DNA of 64,000 bases from Sphingobium arseniciresistens. Lineage in GTDB: Bacteria > Pseudomonadota > Alphaproteobacteria > Sphingomonadales > Sphingomonadaceae. Of this stretch, positions 9,489 through 19,955 are shown one piece after another. The notes beneath the pieces were generated by a model. It was given only the letters and a program-made list of their open reading frames with translations. It was not told the origin of the DNA and made no database searches. The first letter of the stretch is position 1; every line of letters starts with the position of its first letter. The stretch covers positions 124,001-188,000 of the forward strand of contig JARFNK010000006.1 of NCBI GenBank assembly GCA_029167225.1, written 5' to 3'. Both the position numbers and the translations under genes were made by a program.

Positions 9489-11054
9489 ATGACAAGATCC
9501 CTGCGCCGCATCACTGCCGCGCTTATGCTTTCGGCTGCCATGATGGCGACCAGCGCCACCGGCCAGACCGACGGCAAGCCGACCAGCGCGACGATCCACG
9601 CCGACAAGCCCGGCGCCACCTATGACCGCCGCATCTTCACCCAGTTCGCCGAGCATCTGGGCAACGGCATCTATGGCGGCCTGTGGGTCGGTAACGACAA
9701 GTCGATCCCTAACACCAACGGCTTTCGCAATGACGTGGTCGGTGCGCTGCGCAACCTCGCCGTGCCCGTCATCCGCTGGCCGGGCGGCTGCTTTGCCGAC
9801 GAATATCACTGGCGCGAGGGCATCGGCCCCAAGGCCAAGCGCCCGGTCAAGATCAACACCCATTGGGGCGGCGTGACCGAGCCCAATACGGTCGGCACGC
9901 ATGAATTTTTCGAGCTGCTGCGACAGGTGGGCGCGGAAGCCTATATCGCCGGCAATGTCGGCAACGGCACGCCGCAGGAAATGGCGGAGTGGGTGGAATA
10001 TATGACCTCGCCCGCCGGCAGCCTGGCCGATGAGCGCGCGAAGAACGGCCATAAGGAACCCTGGGCGGTTCCCTATTTCGGCGTGGGCAACGAGCTGTGG
10101 GGTTGCGGCGGCAATATGCGGCCGGAATTCGCCGCCGACGAAACCCGCCGCTACGCCACCTTCGTCAAGGCGCCGGCAGGCACCAAGATCATGAAGATCG
10201 CGGCCGGCGCCAATGTCGACGACTATAACTGGACCGAGACGATGATGCGGGTGGCGGGCGACAGGCTCGACGGCCTTTCGCTGCATTATTATGTCCACCC
10301 CGCGGGCGGCTGGCCGCCGCGTGCGCCGGCGGTCGATTTCGACGAGACTGGCTGGGCGGACGCTCTTTCGGGCGCGCTGCACATGGACGAGCTGATCACC
10401 AAGCACAGCGCGATCATGGATAAATATGATCCCAAGAAGCGCGTCTTCCTGGCGGTCGACGAATGGGGCAGCTGGTATGCGCAGGATCCGGGCACGCATC
10501 CGGGGTTCCTGCGCCAGCAGAACACGCTGCGCGATGCGCTAATCGCATCTATCCATCTCGACATCTTCGCCAAGCATGCCGATCGCGTCCGCATGACCGC
10601 GATCGCGCAGATGGTGAACGTGCTTCAGGCGATGATCCTGACCGAGGGCAAGAAGATGGTGCTGACGCCCACCTATCATGTCTTCGAGATGTACAAGCCT
10701 TGGCAGGATGCCACGGTGCTGCCGATCGACATCGACACGCCCTGGTATCACAAGGACAAGTTCGTGTTGCCCGCCGTCAGCGGATCGGCGGTGAAGGGCA
10801 AGGACGGCAAGGTCCATGTCGGCCTGTCCAACCTCGACCCCAACCAGACCAACACGGTCACGGTGAAGCTTGACGGCTTCAATGCCGCCAGCGTCACCGG
10901 CCGCATCCTGACGGCCCCGGCGATCAACGCGCACAACACATTCGACGCGCCGCAGGAGGTGAAGCCTGTCGCCTTCACCGGCGCTCAGGTGAGCGGTGGC
11001 ACATTGACCGTCGCTCTGCCCCCCAAGTCGGTGGTGGTGCTCGAACTGCAATAA
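9489..11054 (+). CDS. Exported alpha-L-arabinofuranosidase (GH51)
   Basis: A 521-residue glycoside hydrolase family 51 enzyme that removes terminal arabinofuranose from arabinan or arabinoxylan fragments. The first ~25 residues form a signal peptide (MTRSLRRITAALMLS, ending near ATG-QTD), placing it in the periplasm or outside. Family features are the FTQFAEHLGNGIYGG start of the barrel, VIRWPGGCFADEYHWREGIG, the acid/base Glu202 in GVGNELWG and the nucleophile Glu325 in VDEWGSWY, followed by a C-terminal beta domain. GGAGGGG precedes the ATG. It is 18 bases after the dehydrogenase, so sugar release and oxidation share one transcript. Confidence 0.92.
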   Translation: MTRSLRRITAALMLSAAMMATSATGQTDGKPTSATIHADKPGATYDRRIFTQFAEHLGNGIYGGLWVGNDKSIPNTNGFRNDVVGALRNLAVPVIRWPGGCFADEYHWREGIGPKAKRPVKINTHWGGVTEPNTVGTHEFFELLRQVGAEAYIAGNVGNGTPQEMAEWVEYMTSPAGSLADERAKNGHKEPWAVPYFGVGNELWGCGGNMRPEFAADETRRYATFVKAPAGTKIMKIAAGANVDDYNWTETMMRVAGDRLDGLSLHYYVHPAGGWPPRAPAVDFDETGWADALSGALHMDELITKHSAIMDKYDPKKRVFLAVDEWGSWYAQDPGTHPGFLRQQNTLRDALIASIHLDIFAKHADRVRMTAIAQMVNVLQAMILTEGKKMVLTPTYHVFEMYKPWQDATVLPIDIDTPWYHKDKFVLPAVSGSAVKGKDGKVHVGLSNLDPNQTNTVTVKLDGFNAASVTGRILTAPAINAHNTFDAPQEVKPVAFTGAQVSGGTLTVALPPKSVVVLELQ

Positions 11055-11125
11055 GATGCGGGAGCGGGCGGTGATGACCATCGCCCGCTCCGTCCATTTA
11101 CGGTTCTGTCAGGGGAGGGGCGCGC

Positions 11126-12163
11126 ATGGCGTGGCCGAACATCATGAACATGGCGGCTGTCGCGATGATCGCGCTGACCGCCTCGGCCAGCGCGCAGCAG
11201 CCCGCCCAACAGGCCGCCGGCACCCTCAACAGCCGGCTGTCGGGCGATCTGGTGCCCACCCATGATCCGGTCATCATCCGCGAGGGCGACACCTATCATG
11301 TGTTCGGCACCGGCAATGGCGGCCACTATATCGAGACCCGCACGTCGAAGGATCTCGTCCACTGGACCTCTGGCGGGGCGCTGTTCGACACGATACCGGA
11401 CTGGGCGAAGAAGGCGATCCCCGGCACCGACGGCATGTGGGCGCCCGACATCAGCTTCGTGAACGGCCGCTACCGGCTCTATTATTCCGTTTCCACCTTC
11501 GGTTCGAACCGCTCGGCCATCGGCCTGTTCACCAGCCCAACGCTTGACCCCAAGGCACCGGGCTATGGCTGGCGCGACGAGGGGCTGGTGGTGATGTCGA
11601 CCCCGGCCGACGACTTCAACGCGATCGACCCGAATTTCATCATCGACCGGGAGGGACGGCACTGGCTTTCGCTTGGCAGCTTCTGGAGCGGCATCAAGCT
11701 GTTCCAGCTCGACCCGAAGACCGGCAAGCCGCTGAAAGCCGGTGAGAAGCCCTATTCTCTCGCCCGTCGCCCGGCGCCCGCCGGTGGTCCCGCGCCGGTC
11801 GAGGCCCCCTTCATCGTCAGCCATGGCGGCTATTACTGGCTGATGGTGTCCTACGACTATTGCTGCAAGGGCGTGAACAGCACCTATTACACCGTCATCG
11901 GCCGCTCGAAGGCAATCACCGGCCCCTATCTGGGCAAGGATGGCAGCCCGTTGATGGAAGGCAAGGGCACCATCTTCCTGCGCGCCGACCTGAAGGAGCA
12001 GCAGCGCTTTCGCGGGCCGGGCCATGCCGGCTGGCTGCATGACCGGGACGGCAAGGACTATGTCGTCTACCATGCCTATGACCGGGAGGCGAAGGGCGCG
12101 CCGACGCTGCGGATCGCGCCGGTGCGCTGGGGCCCGGACGGCTGGCCCGTCGCCGAATATTGA
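11126..12163 (+). CDS. Exported GH43 arabinanase (endo-1,5-alpha-L-arabinanase type)
   Basis: The 345-residue protein has a signal peptide ending near ASASAQ (residue ~24) and a five-bladed propeller typical of GH43. The three catalytic acids can be placed: Asp47 in PTHDPVIIREGD, Asp168 in NAIDPNFIID and Glu226 in PVEAPFIVSHGGYYWLMVS. MWAPDISFVNGRYRLYYS is the usual blade-two signature. The sequence GAG-rich GGGGAGGGG upstream of the ATG is a strong ribosome site. Extracellular or periplasmic endo-arabinanases of this group cut the alpha-1,5 backbone; the downstream GH43 and GH51 would then trim the oligomers. Exact endo or exo mode cannot be read from sequence alone. Confidence 0.88.
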   Translation: MAWPNIMNMAAVAMIALTASASAQQPAQQAAGTLNSRLSGDLVPTHDPVIIREGDTYHVFGTGNGGHYIETRTSKDLVHWTSGGALFDTIPDWAKKAIPGTDGMWAPDISFVNGRYRLYYSVSTFGSNRSAIGLFTSPTLDPKAPGYGWRDEGLVVMSTPADDFNAIDPNFIIDREGRHWLSLGSFWSGIKLFQLDPKTGKPLKAGEKPYSLARRPAPAGGPAPVEAPFIVSHGGYYWLMVSYDYCCKGVNSTYYTVIGRSKAITGPYLGKDGSPLMEGKGTIFLRADLKEQQRFRGPGHAGWLHDRDGKDYVVYHAYDREAKGAPTLRIAPVRWGPDGWPVAEY

Positions 12164-12251
12164 TGTGCCGGGCGGCTGGCGTCGATTGCGCCGCCGCCCT
12201 TGTCCCAGATTTGTCGCAGCTTCCCCAGAGAAGCGCATTGGAGGATCGACC

Positions 12252-13679
12252 ATGACCTTTTCCCTGTCCCGCCGCGGTTTCATCGCAGGCTCGGCGGCGC
12301 TTTCCGCCGCGCCGATGATCGCGCGCGCGGCTTCTGCATCCAAAGCGCCGACACCGCTGGCCCAGAACCCACTGGTGCGCCAGCGCGCCGATGCGCAGGT
12401 GTTCCGGCATGAGGATGGCTGGTATTATATGACCGGATCGGTGCCGGAATATGACCGGCTGGTGCTGCGGCGCTCGCGCACGCTGGCGGGGCTCGCCACG
12501 GCGGAGGAGGCGGTACTGTGGCGCCACCTGTCCAGCGGGCCGATGTCCGGCTTCATCTGGGCGCCGGAACTGCACCTGATCGACGGCCGCTGGATCATGT
12601 ATTTCGCGGCCGGCCCGAGCGGCGGCGGTGAGGATGTGTTCCGCATCCGCACCTATGCGATCGTCTGCGACGGCCCGAACCCGATGACCGGCAAATGGTC
12701 CGTACTCGGCCAGTTCCAGGCGCCGTGGGACAGCTTCAACCTCGATTCCAGCAGCTTCGTCCATCGCGGCAAACGCTATTTCGTCTGGGCGCAGCGCGAG
12801 CCGGGGATCGAGACCAATTCGAACCTCTATATCGCGCCGATGGCATCTCCGCTGACGCTCGCGGCGAAGGCGACGCGCCTGACCGTGCCGACGCTCGACT
12901 GGGAAATCCGCGGGTACAAGGTCGCCGAGGCGCCGGCGATCCTGGCGCGCAACGGGCGGCTGTTCATGACCTATTCGGCGAGCGCCACCGACGCGCGCTA
13001 TTGCCTGGGCCTGCTGACCGCGCCGGACGATGCCGACATCATGGATGCGCGCGTGTGGACCAAGTCGCAGGAGCCGGTCTTCACCACCTCCGCTGTCACG
13101 AAAGTCTATGGCCCCGGCCATAACAGCTTTACGACCGACGAGGCGGGGCGGGACGTGCTTGTCTATCATGGCCGCGACTATGAGGCGATCAAGGGCGATC
13201 CCCTGTTCGATCCCAACCGCCACACCCGCATCCAGCGGCTCTACTACAAGGCGGACGGCACGCCGGATTTTGGCATCCCGGTGGGCAATGGGCCTCTGCC
13301 CGAACGGTTTTCGCCGGTTTCCCGGCCGGGCGCGTTCCTGTGTCATGCCGGGAGGCGGCTTCAGGTCGGGCAGGGGGCGCTGCCGTCTTCCCAGTTCCGC
13401 AAATATGCCGTCGCGGGGCAGGCGGGTGCCGTGGCGCTCGGCCCGATCGACATGCCGGACCATCGCCTGGCGATCGACGATCAGGGACATGCAGCACTGG
13501 TGAAGGAGGACAGTTCCGGCGATTTCGCGCGGCGCAGCAGCTTCATGGTGCAGTCGGTAAAGGGCGGCCATGCCCGCCTTGTACCGCTTTCGGCACCGCG
13601 ACAGGCGCTGGCCGGTTCCGATGGCATGGTGATGCTGCGCCCCGCCTCGGACCAGCGCACGCTCTGGTCGGTCGACTGA
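12252..13679 (+). CDS. Tat-exported GH43 arabinofuranosidase with C-terminal beta-rich domain
   Basis: A 475-residue protein starting with a twin-arginine leader (LSRRGFIAGSAALSAAP), so it is folded before export. The GH43 propeller spans about residues 35-355: Asp48 in RADAQVFRHEDGWYYM, FIWAPELHLIDGRWIMYFAA, Asp in FNLDSSSF and Glu in VAEAPAILARNGRLFMTYSAS. From about residue 365 a separate domain of short beta repeats follows, resembling an arabinose-binding AbfB/beta-trefoil module, though I am unsure of its family. GGAGG precedes the ATG at 12252. It is the last gene of the catabolic operon. The family also holds xylosidases, so the arabinosidase call leans on context. Confidence 0.85.
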   Translation: MTFSLSRRGFIAGSAALSAAPMIARAASASKAPTPLAQNPLVRQRADAQVFRHEDGWYYMTGSVPEYDRLVLRRSRTLAGLATAEEAVLWRHLSSGPMSGFIWAPELHLIDGRWIMYFAAGPSGGGEDVFRIRTYAIVCDGPNPMTGKWSVLGQFQAPWDSFNLDSSSFVHRGKRYFVWAQREPGIETNSNLYIAPMASPLTLAAKATRLTVPTLDWEIRGYKVAEAPAILARNGRLFMTYSASATDARYCLGLLTAPDDADIMDARVWTKSQEPVFTTSAVTKVYGPGHNSFTTDEAGRDVLVYHGRDYEAIKGDPLFDPNRHTRIQRLYYKADGTPDFGIPVGNGPLPERFSPVSRPGAFLCHAGRRLQVGQGALPSSQFRKYAVAGQAGAVALGPIDMPDHRLAIDDQGHAALVKEDSSGDFARRSSFMVQSVKGGHARLVPLSAPRQALAGSDGMVMLRPASDQRTLWSVD

Positions 13680-13689
13680 CGTGGTTGTT

Positions 13690-13700
13690 TAGTCTGACTT
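13690..13700. promoter_or_regulatory. Candidate GntR operator, distal copy before the arabinose TonB receptor
   Basis: TAGTCTGACTT fits TnGTnnnACnA at all but the final fixed base. It lies 10 bases after the GH43 stop and about 280 bases before the receptor start. With the second copy at 13921 it makes a pair 231 bases apart, an arrangement compatible with looping. Confidence 0.45.
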
Positions 13701-13920
13701 TTTCTCTGGTTCCCGAGAGGTTCGTCGCTCACGCAGTTGGCGGCAGCCTCTCGCTTTGCAAGACATTTTCCATTTCTCGATATGCTGAAGGTCCCGAAAA
13801 ACGGCGCGCAAATAATAAATATGATCAATATGCCTTGAGATGATGCCATATTGTCACGGGCTGCGGATTGCCGCGAGCAGCGCAAATTTGGGCTTGCGCG
13901 CGCAATTGCTCGGAAATAAG

Positions 13921-13931
13921 TAGTCTGAGTA
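13921..13931. promoter_or_regulatory. Candidate GntR operator, proximal copy before the arabinose TonB receptor
   Basis: TAGTCTGAGTA differs from the TAGTCGGACTA element at 3551 by two bases and misses one fixed base of TnGTnnnACnA. It lies about 40 bases before the receptor ATG, in an A+T-rich stretch (roughly 13795-13945) that probably holds the promoter. Confidence 0.5.
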
Positions 13932-13972
13932 AATAACGGTCAGGCAAGGTGCCGACCGCAGGGGAGGATATC

Positions 13973-16786
13973 ATGGCACTCAGGCCCATTCTCGCATGTT
14001 CGGCGTCTATTGCCGCAATGCTCGCATGCAGCGCTGCCTATGCGCAAAGCGACACCGCAGCCGCCGCTCCTCAGGCCGATAGCGCGCAAGGCGAACAGGC
14101 GGACGCCCAGGACATTGTCGTTACCGGCGTGCGCGCGTCGATCGTCGGCGCGCTTAACGTCCGCAAGGAATCGGTCCAGATCGTCGACTCGATCGTGGCG
14201 GAAGACGTCGGTAAATTGCCGGACAATAACGTCGTGGAAGCGCTCCAGCGCGTCACCGGCATCCAGGTGACGAACCGCACGGGCGGCGAGGCGGCTGCGA
14301 TCTCCATCCGCGGCCTGCCCGATGCGCTCACCACGCTTAACGGCCGCAACATCTTCACCGCTGCCGGCCAGTCCTTCTCCCTGCAGGATATTTCCGCGAA
14401 CCTCGTGAAGCAGGTCGATGTCTACAAGACCCGCTCGGCCGATCAGATGGAAACCGGCCTTGCGGGGCAGGTGAACGTCGGCACGCGCCGCCCGTTCGAC
14501 TTTGACGGGTTCGCCATTTCAGGCCTCGCCCGCGGCATCTACAACGAGCAGGCGGACAGCTATAACCCCAACGTCGCGCTGCTCGTCAGCGATCGCTGGG
14601 AAACCGGCATCGGCGACATCGGTATCCTGGTGAACGGCAGCTACATGCGCACCAAATATCGCGACATGACCGTGACGGCGGGCGCGCTGGTGCCGTTCGC
14701 GACGGAAACCCCGCCGACAGGCTCTGGCCTTGCCCCGCTGGAGCGGATCTTTCCGGGTGAGGGCAACAGGAACTGGACGCCGGGGCTGGATTATGGCCTG
14801 CCGACCGCGCCGGGGTCTACGCTGAACATCAACGGCGTCAACACGCCCTATTATCTGTCGCGCGACGCGGTCTTCAGTTCCGATCTCTATGGCAAGCGCG
14901 AGCGGCCGTCCTTCAATGTCGCGATGCAGTGGGCGCCCAACAGCAGCTCGGTCTATACCGCTGAAGTCTTCTATGCGGGCTTCCGTGGCCAGACCTTCAA
15001 CAGCCTGCAGTTCAGCTTCGTCGACTGGTGGGGTAATCCGGGGCCGGTCGAGCTTTATGACGGCACCAACATCGTCAAGAAGCGCACGGTCGACGATGTC
15101 TACGGCTTCAACAGCGGCGACTTTACCAAGAACCGTACCGACAGCTTCGTCTATGCCCTGAACGGCAAGTGGGATCTGGGCGAGCGCGGCAAGATCATCG
15201 GCGACGTCGCCTATCAGACGAGCAAGTACAAGACGTCGTTCATCGCGATGCGGACCGACCGCGTGGCGAGCCAGATCACGACGGATTTTAACGCCGGCGG
15301 CGGCATCCCGTCCTTCCACTTCGACGATGATACACTGCTGACCGACCCCAGCGTCTGGAACGTCGCCCAGTTCTACGACAATGCGCAGCGCGACAAGGGC
15401 AGCGCGATCACCGGCACGCTGGACGCCTATTACACCTGGGACGAAGGCTTCCTTCGCCAGATCAAGGCGGGCGTCCGCATCGACGATCGCAAGGCGGCGA
15501 CATCCGTGCGCACGCAGGACGCCGGCGGGCTCGGTCGTCCCCTTTCGTCCCTGCCGGAAGAGGCGCAGTTCACCAACTCCGGCTTCTTCGATGGCCTTGC
15601 GGACGTGCCGACCAGCTGGGTTCTGGCGAACGGCAACTGGCTCTACGACAACGCCGATTTCGTGCGTGGCCTTTATGGCTTGAGGACATCGGACCAGCTG
15701 TCGCTGCAGAAGGTGTTCAACATCGACGAGAACACCATTGCCGCCTATGTCCAGGCCGATGGTGAGCTGTCGATCTTCGGTCGTCCGCTCAAGCTGCAGG
15801 GCGGCGTACGCTTTGTCACGGTCGACACCAATTACGACTTCTTCGACCGCTACAATAACGGCGCGCAGACCAGCGTCTCCAACGGTTCCTCGCGCTGGCT
15901 GCCGAGCTTCACCGCGCGCTACGAGATCACCGACAAGCTGCGCGTCCGCTTCAACTATGGCGAGACGCTGCGTCGCCCGAACTTCGGTGATATCAATCCG
16001 AACTACTCGCTGACCGGCGATCTCACCAATGTCGGCTATGGCAGCGGCAGCGCGGGCACGGCGACGCTGAAGCCCACCCATTCGAAGAATTTCGACGTGG
16101 CGCTGGAATGGTATTTCGACCGCGACAGCGCGATCACCGCGACGGCTTTCCGGCGTGAGATCAACGGCCTGGTCGTGCCGCTCACCATTCGCGAATACAT
16201 CCCCAACAACGGCATCGTAGCCGGCGCGACGGACTATTTCGCAATCACGCGGCCGATCAATGCCTCTGACGGCGTGCTCAAGGGCGTGGAACTGGGCCTG
16301 ACCTATTTCCCCCACTATCTGCCCGGCGTGCTCAACGGACTGGGCTTTGTGGGCAGCCTGACGATCCTCGATTCCAAGCAGAATATCCCGATGTCGGATT
16401 CCGCCGGGAACATCATCGGGGAAACCAGCTCGTCCTTCTTCGGCGTGTCCGACCTGTCGTACAACGCCACGCTTGCCTATGATAACGGGCCGATCGGTGC
16501 CCGCCTGTCGTACATCTGGCGCAAGGCGTTCCTGGCGAACAACGAGGCGCGGCTGTTCGCCAACCCGATCGGCGTGTGGCGCAACCCGGAAAAGAGCCTG
16601 GATCTCCAGCTCACCTGGAACGTCACCGATCGTCTGGGTGTGACTTTCGACGCGGTGAACCTCACCAAGTCGAAGCAGCAGACCTATTACAAGTTTGCCG
16701 ATGTCGGCGGCCCGGAGCAGTTCAACCTGGGCACGACGCTGCTCTCGCGCACCTTTGCGCTGGGCGTCCGCTACAGCTTCGACTGA
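13973..16786 (+). CDS. TonB-dependent receptor for arabino-oligosaccharides (inferred)
   Basis: The 937-residue outer-membrane receptor begins with a signal peptide ending at AAYAQ (residue ~24). A TonB-box-like QDIVVTGVRAS lies near residue 45, then the plug domain with LPDNNVVEALQRVTGIQVTN and AISIRGLPDALTTLNGRN, then a 22-strand-type barrel ending in a terminal aromatic motif (FALGVRYSFD). The ATG at 13973 has GGGGAGG upstream. It resembles the sphingomonad/Caulobacter receptors found in sugar utilization loci rather than siderophore receptors and carries no STN domain. Substrate is inferred from the adjoining hydrolase operon and shared operator motifs; uptake would feed periplasmic GH51 and GH43 enzymes. 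Confidence 0.85.
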   Translation: MALRPILACSASIAAMLACSAAYAQSDTAAAAPQADSAQGEQADAQDIVVTGVRASIVGALNVRKESVQIVDSIVAEDVGKLPDNNVVEALQRVTGIQVTNRTGGEAAAISIRGLPDALTTLNGRNIFTAAGQSFSLQDISANLVKQVDVYKTRSADQMETGLAGQVNVGTRRPFDFDGFAISGLARGIYNEQADSYNPNVALLVSDRWETGIGDIGILVNGSYMRTKYRDMTVTAGALVPFATETPPTGSGLAPLERIFPGEGNRNWTPGLDYGLPTAPGSTLNINGVNTPYYLSRDAVFSSDLYGKRERPSFNVAMQWAPNSSSVYTAEVFYAGFRGQTFNSLQFSFVDWWGNPGPVELYDGTNIVKKRTVDDVYGFNSGDFTKNRTDSFVYALNGKWDLGERGKIIGDVAYQTSKYKTSFIAMRTDRVASQITTDFNAGGGIPSFHFDDDTLLTDPSVWNVAQFYDNAQRDKGSAITGTLDAYYTWDEGFLRQIKAGVRIDDRKAATSVRTQDAGGLGRPLSSLPEEAQFTNSGFFDGLADVPTSWVLANGNWLYDNADFVRGLYGLRTSDQLSLQKVFNIDENTIAAYVQADGELSIFGRPLKLQGGVRFVTVDTNYDFFDRYNNGAQTSVSNGSSRWLPSFTARYEITDKLRVRFNYGETLRRPNFGDINPNYSLTGDLTNVGYGSGSAGTATLKPTHSKNFDVALEWYFDRDSAITATAFRREINGLVVPLTIREYIPNNGIVAGATDYFAITRPINASDGVLKGVELGLTYFPHYLPGVLNGLGFVGSLTILDSKQNIPMSDSAGNIIGETSSSFFGVSDLSYNATLAYDNGPIGARLSYIWRKAFLANNEARLFANPIGVWRNPEKSLDLQLTWNVTDRLGVTFDAVNLTKSKQQTYYKFADVGGPEQFNLGTTLLSRTFALGVRYSFD

Positions 16787-16823
16787 CCCTCTCCCCGGAG
16801 CGCAGAATATTCGCGTTCTGACC

Positions 16824-16867
16824 AACGGCCCTTTCAGGTTTCTCCACCTGAGAGGGCCGTTTTTTTT
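16824..16867 (+). terminator. Rho-independent terminator after the arabinose TonB receptor
   Basis: AACGGCCCTTTCAGGT pairs with ACCTGAGAGGGCCGTT (one internal mismatch) and is followed by seven more T residues. It lies about 40 bases past the receptor stop and closes the arabinose locus. Confidence 0.9.
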
Positions 16868-16988
16868 GGGGATCGCCTTATCGTCTGCGTCGATCGTCGG
16901 TCAGGCGATCCGCGGAAGCTTTGGCGCCGGGACGGCTTGCCACAGCGGCCGCCGCTTCCGCGGGGCTCTTGGGGCATTCATAGCCGCT

Positions 16989-18904
<1,916 letters not shown>

Positions 18905-18908
18905 CTAG

Positions 18909-18935
18909 CAATATACTGCCGGACTGTTCAATATA
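18909..18935. promoter_or_regulatory. Candidate LysR-regulator site between the reductase operon and lysR
   Basis: CAATATA occurs twice in direct orientation (18909-18915 and 18929-18935), 20 bases apart or about two helical turns, with AATATA and TATATT also forming a loose dyad. The A+T-rich block stands out in the 150-base divergent gap where a LysR activator would bind. This is a pattern observation only. Confidence 0.3.
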
Positions 18936-19003
18936 TTAGACAGGATAAATCTCTTGGGTCTATGACATGGTGTCATGAAACCCTGGGGTGCGAGCGGTTC
19001 GAA

Positions 19004-19897
19004 ATGCGACGTGAAGAATTAGGCAACCTTGCGATGTTCCTGGCGGTTGCAGAGGAGCGCAGCTTCACCAAGGCGGCAGCGAAGCTTGGCATATCGCAAT
19101 CTGCGCTCAGCCATTCCATGCGCCGCCTGGAAGCAAAGCTCGGGCTTCGCCTGTTGACGCGAACGACGCGCAGTGTGGCCCCTACGGAAGCCGGCGAGCG
19201 CTTGATCGAGACCCTTCGGCCAGCGCTTGACGACATTGACGATAAGCTGGCCGCGCTGACCGAACTTCGCGAGAAGCCGGCAGGCACTGTGCGCATAACG
19301 ACAAGTGCTCATGCGGCGAGGGCGGTATTGTGGCCGGTGATCAATCGCCTCACGGCCAGGAATCCCGACGTCAACGTCGAGATCAGTGTCGATGGCGGCT
19401 TCGTCGACATCGTGGCTGAACGATATGACGCTGGGGTCCGGCTGGGCGAGGCCCTTGAGCAGGATATGATCGCCGTTCCCATCAGCCCCAAGCTGCGGAT
19501 GATCGCGTTCGGGGCGCCATCCTATTTCGCCAAGCGGGGCATGCCGCAGACCCCCTATGACCTCGCGGAACATAATTGCATCAGCTTGCGCATGTCGACT
19601 TCCGGCGGGCTCTATGTCTGGGAGTTCGAGCGGGACGGGAAGGAACTGAGGGTCAAAGCCGAAGGACAGCTGGTCTTCAACGACGCTGACCTCATCATCG
19701 CGGCAGCGCTCGCAGGCCATGGCATCGCTTTCATGATCGAGGACCATGTGAGCAAATATCTGGCTGACGGAACATTGGTGCAGGTGCTGGACGACTGGTG
19801 CGAGCCATTTGACGGCTATTATCTCTATTATACCACCCGGCGTCAGCCCTCTCCCGCCTTCAGTCTTATCTTGGATGCGTTGCGATATCGCGGATGA
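19004..19897 (+). CDS. LysR-family transcriptional regulator
   Basis: At 297 residues this is a standard LysR regulator. The winged HTH is at residues 1-60 (LAMFLAVAEERSFTKAAAKLGISQSALSHSMRRLE spans it), followed by TRTTRSVAPTEAG and a periplasmic-binding-protein-like effector domain. I chose the ATG at 19004, which gives the usual HTH spacing; an upstream frame to 18830 would overlap the divergent reductase. The sequence NAARAVLWP-type linker and GIAFMIEDHVSKYL near the end are typical of the group that regulates oxidoreductases. It is divergent from the two aldo/keto reductases, its likely targets. Confidence 0.87.
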   Translation: MRREELGNLAMFLAVAEERSFTKAAAKLGISQSALSHSMRRLEAKLGLRLLTRTTRSVAPTEAGERLIETLRPALDDIDDKLAALTELREKPAGTVRITTSAHAARAVLWPVINRLTARNPDVNVEISVDGGFVDIVAERYDAGVRLGEALEQDMIAVPISPKLRMIAFGAPSYFAKRGMPQTPYDLAEHNCISLRMSTSGGLYVWEFERDGKELRVKAEGQLVFNDADLIIAAALAGHGIAFMIEDHVSKYLADGTLVQVLDDWCEPFDGYYLYYTTRRQPSPAFSLILDALRYRG

Positions 19898-19955
19898 CCT
19901 GTCGGTCACGCTGCTGGTGACACAAGGGGAGATGACAAAGCGGATCGTGCAGGGG

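Noticed and set aside
8343-10499. 718-codon open frame antisense to the arabinose dehydrogenase and GH51 genes
   Set aside because: Crosses three well-supported plus-strand genes and has no recognisable motif.
14519-16825. 768-codon open frame antisense to the arabinose TonB receptor
   Set aside because: It is Arg/Ala/Asp-rich with no domain, and the plus-strand receptor is complete; a G+C-driven shadow.
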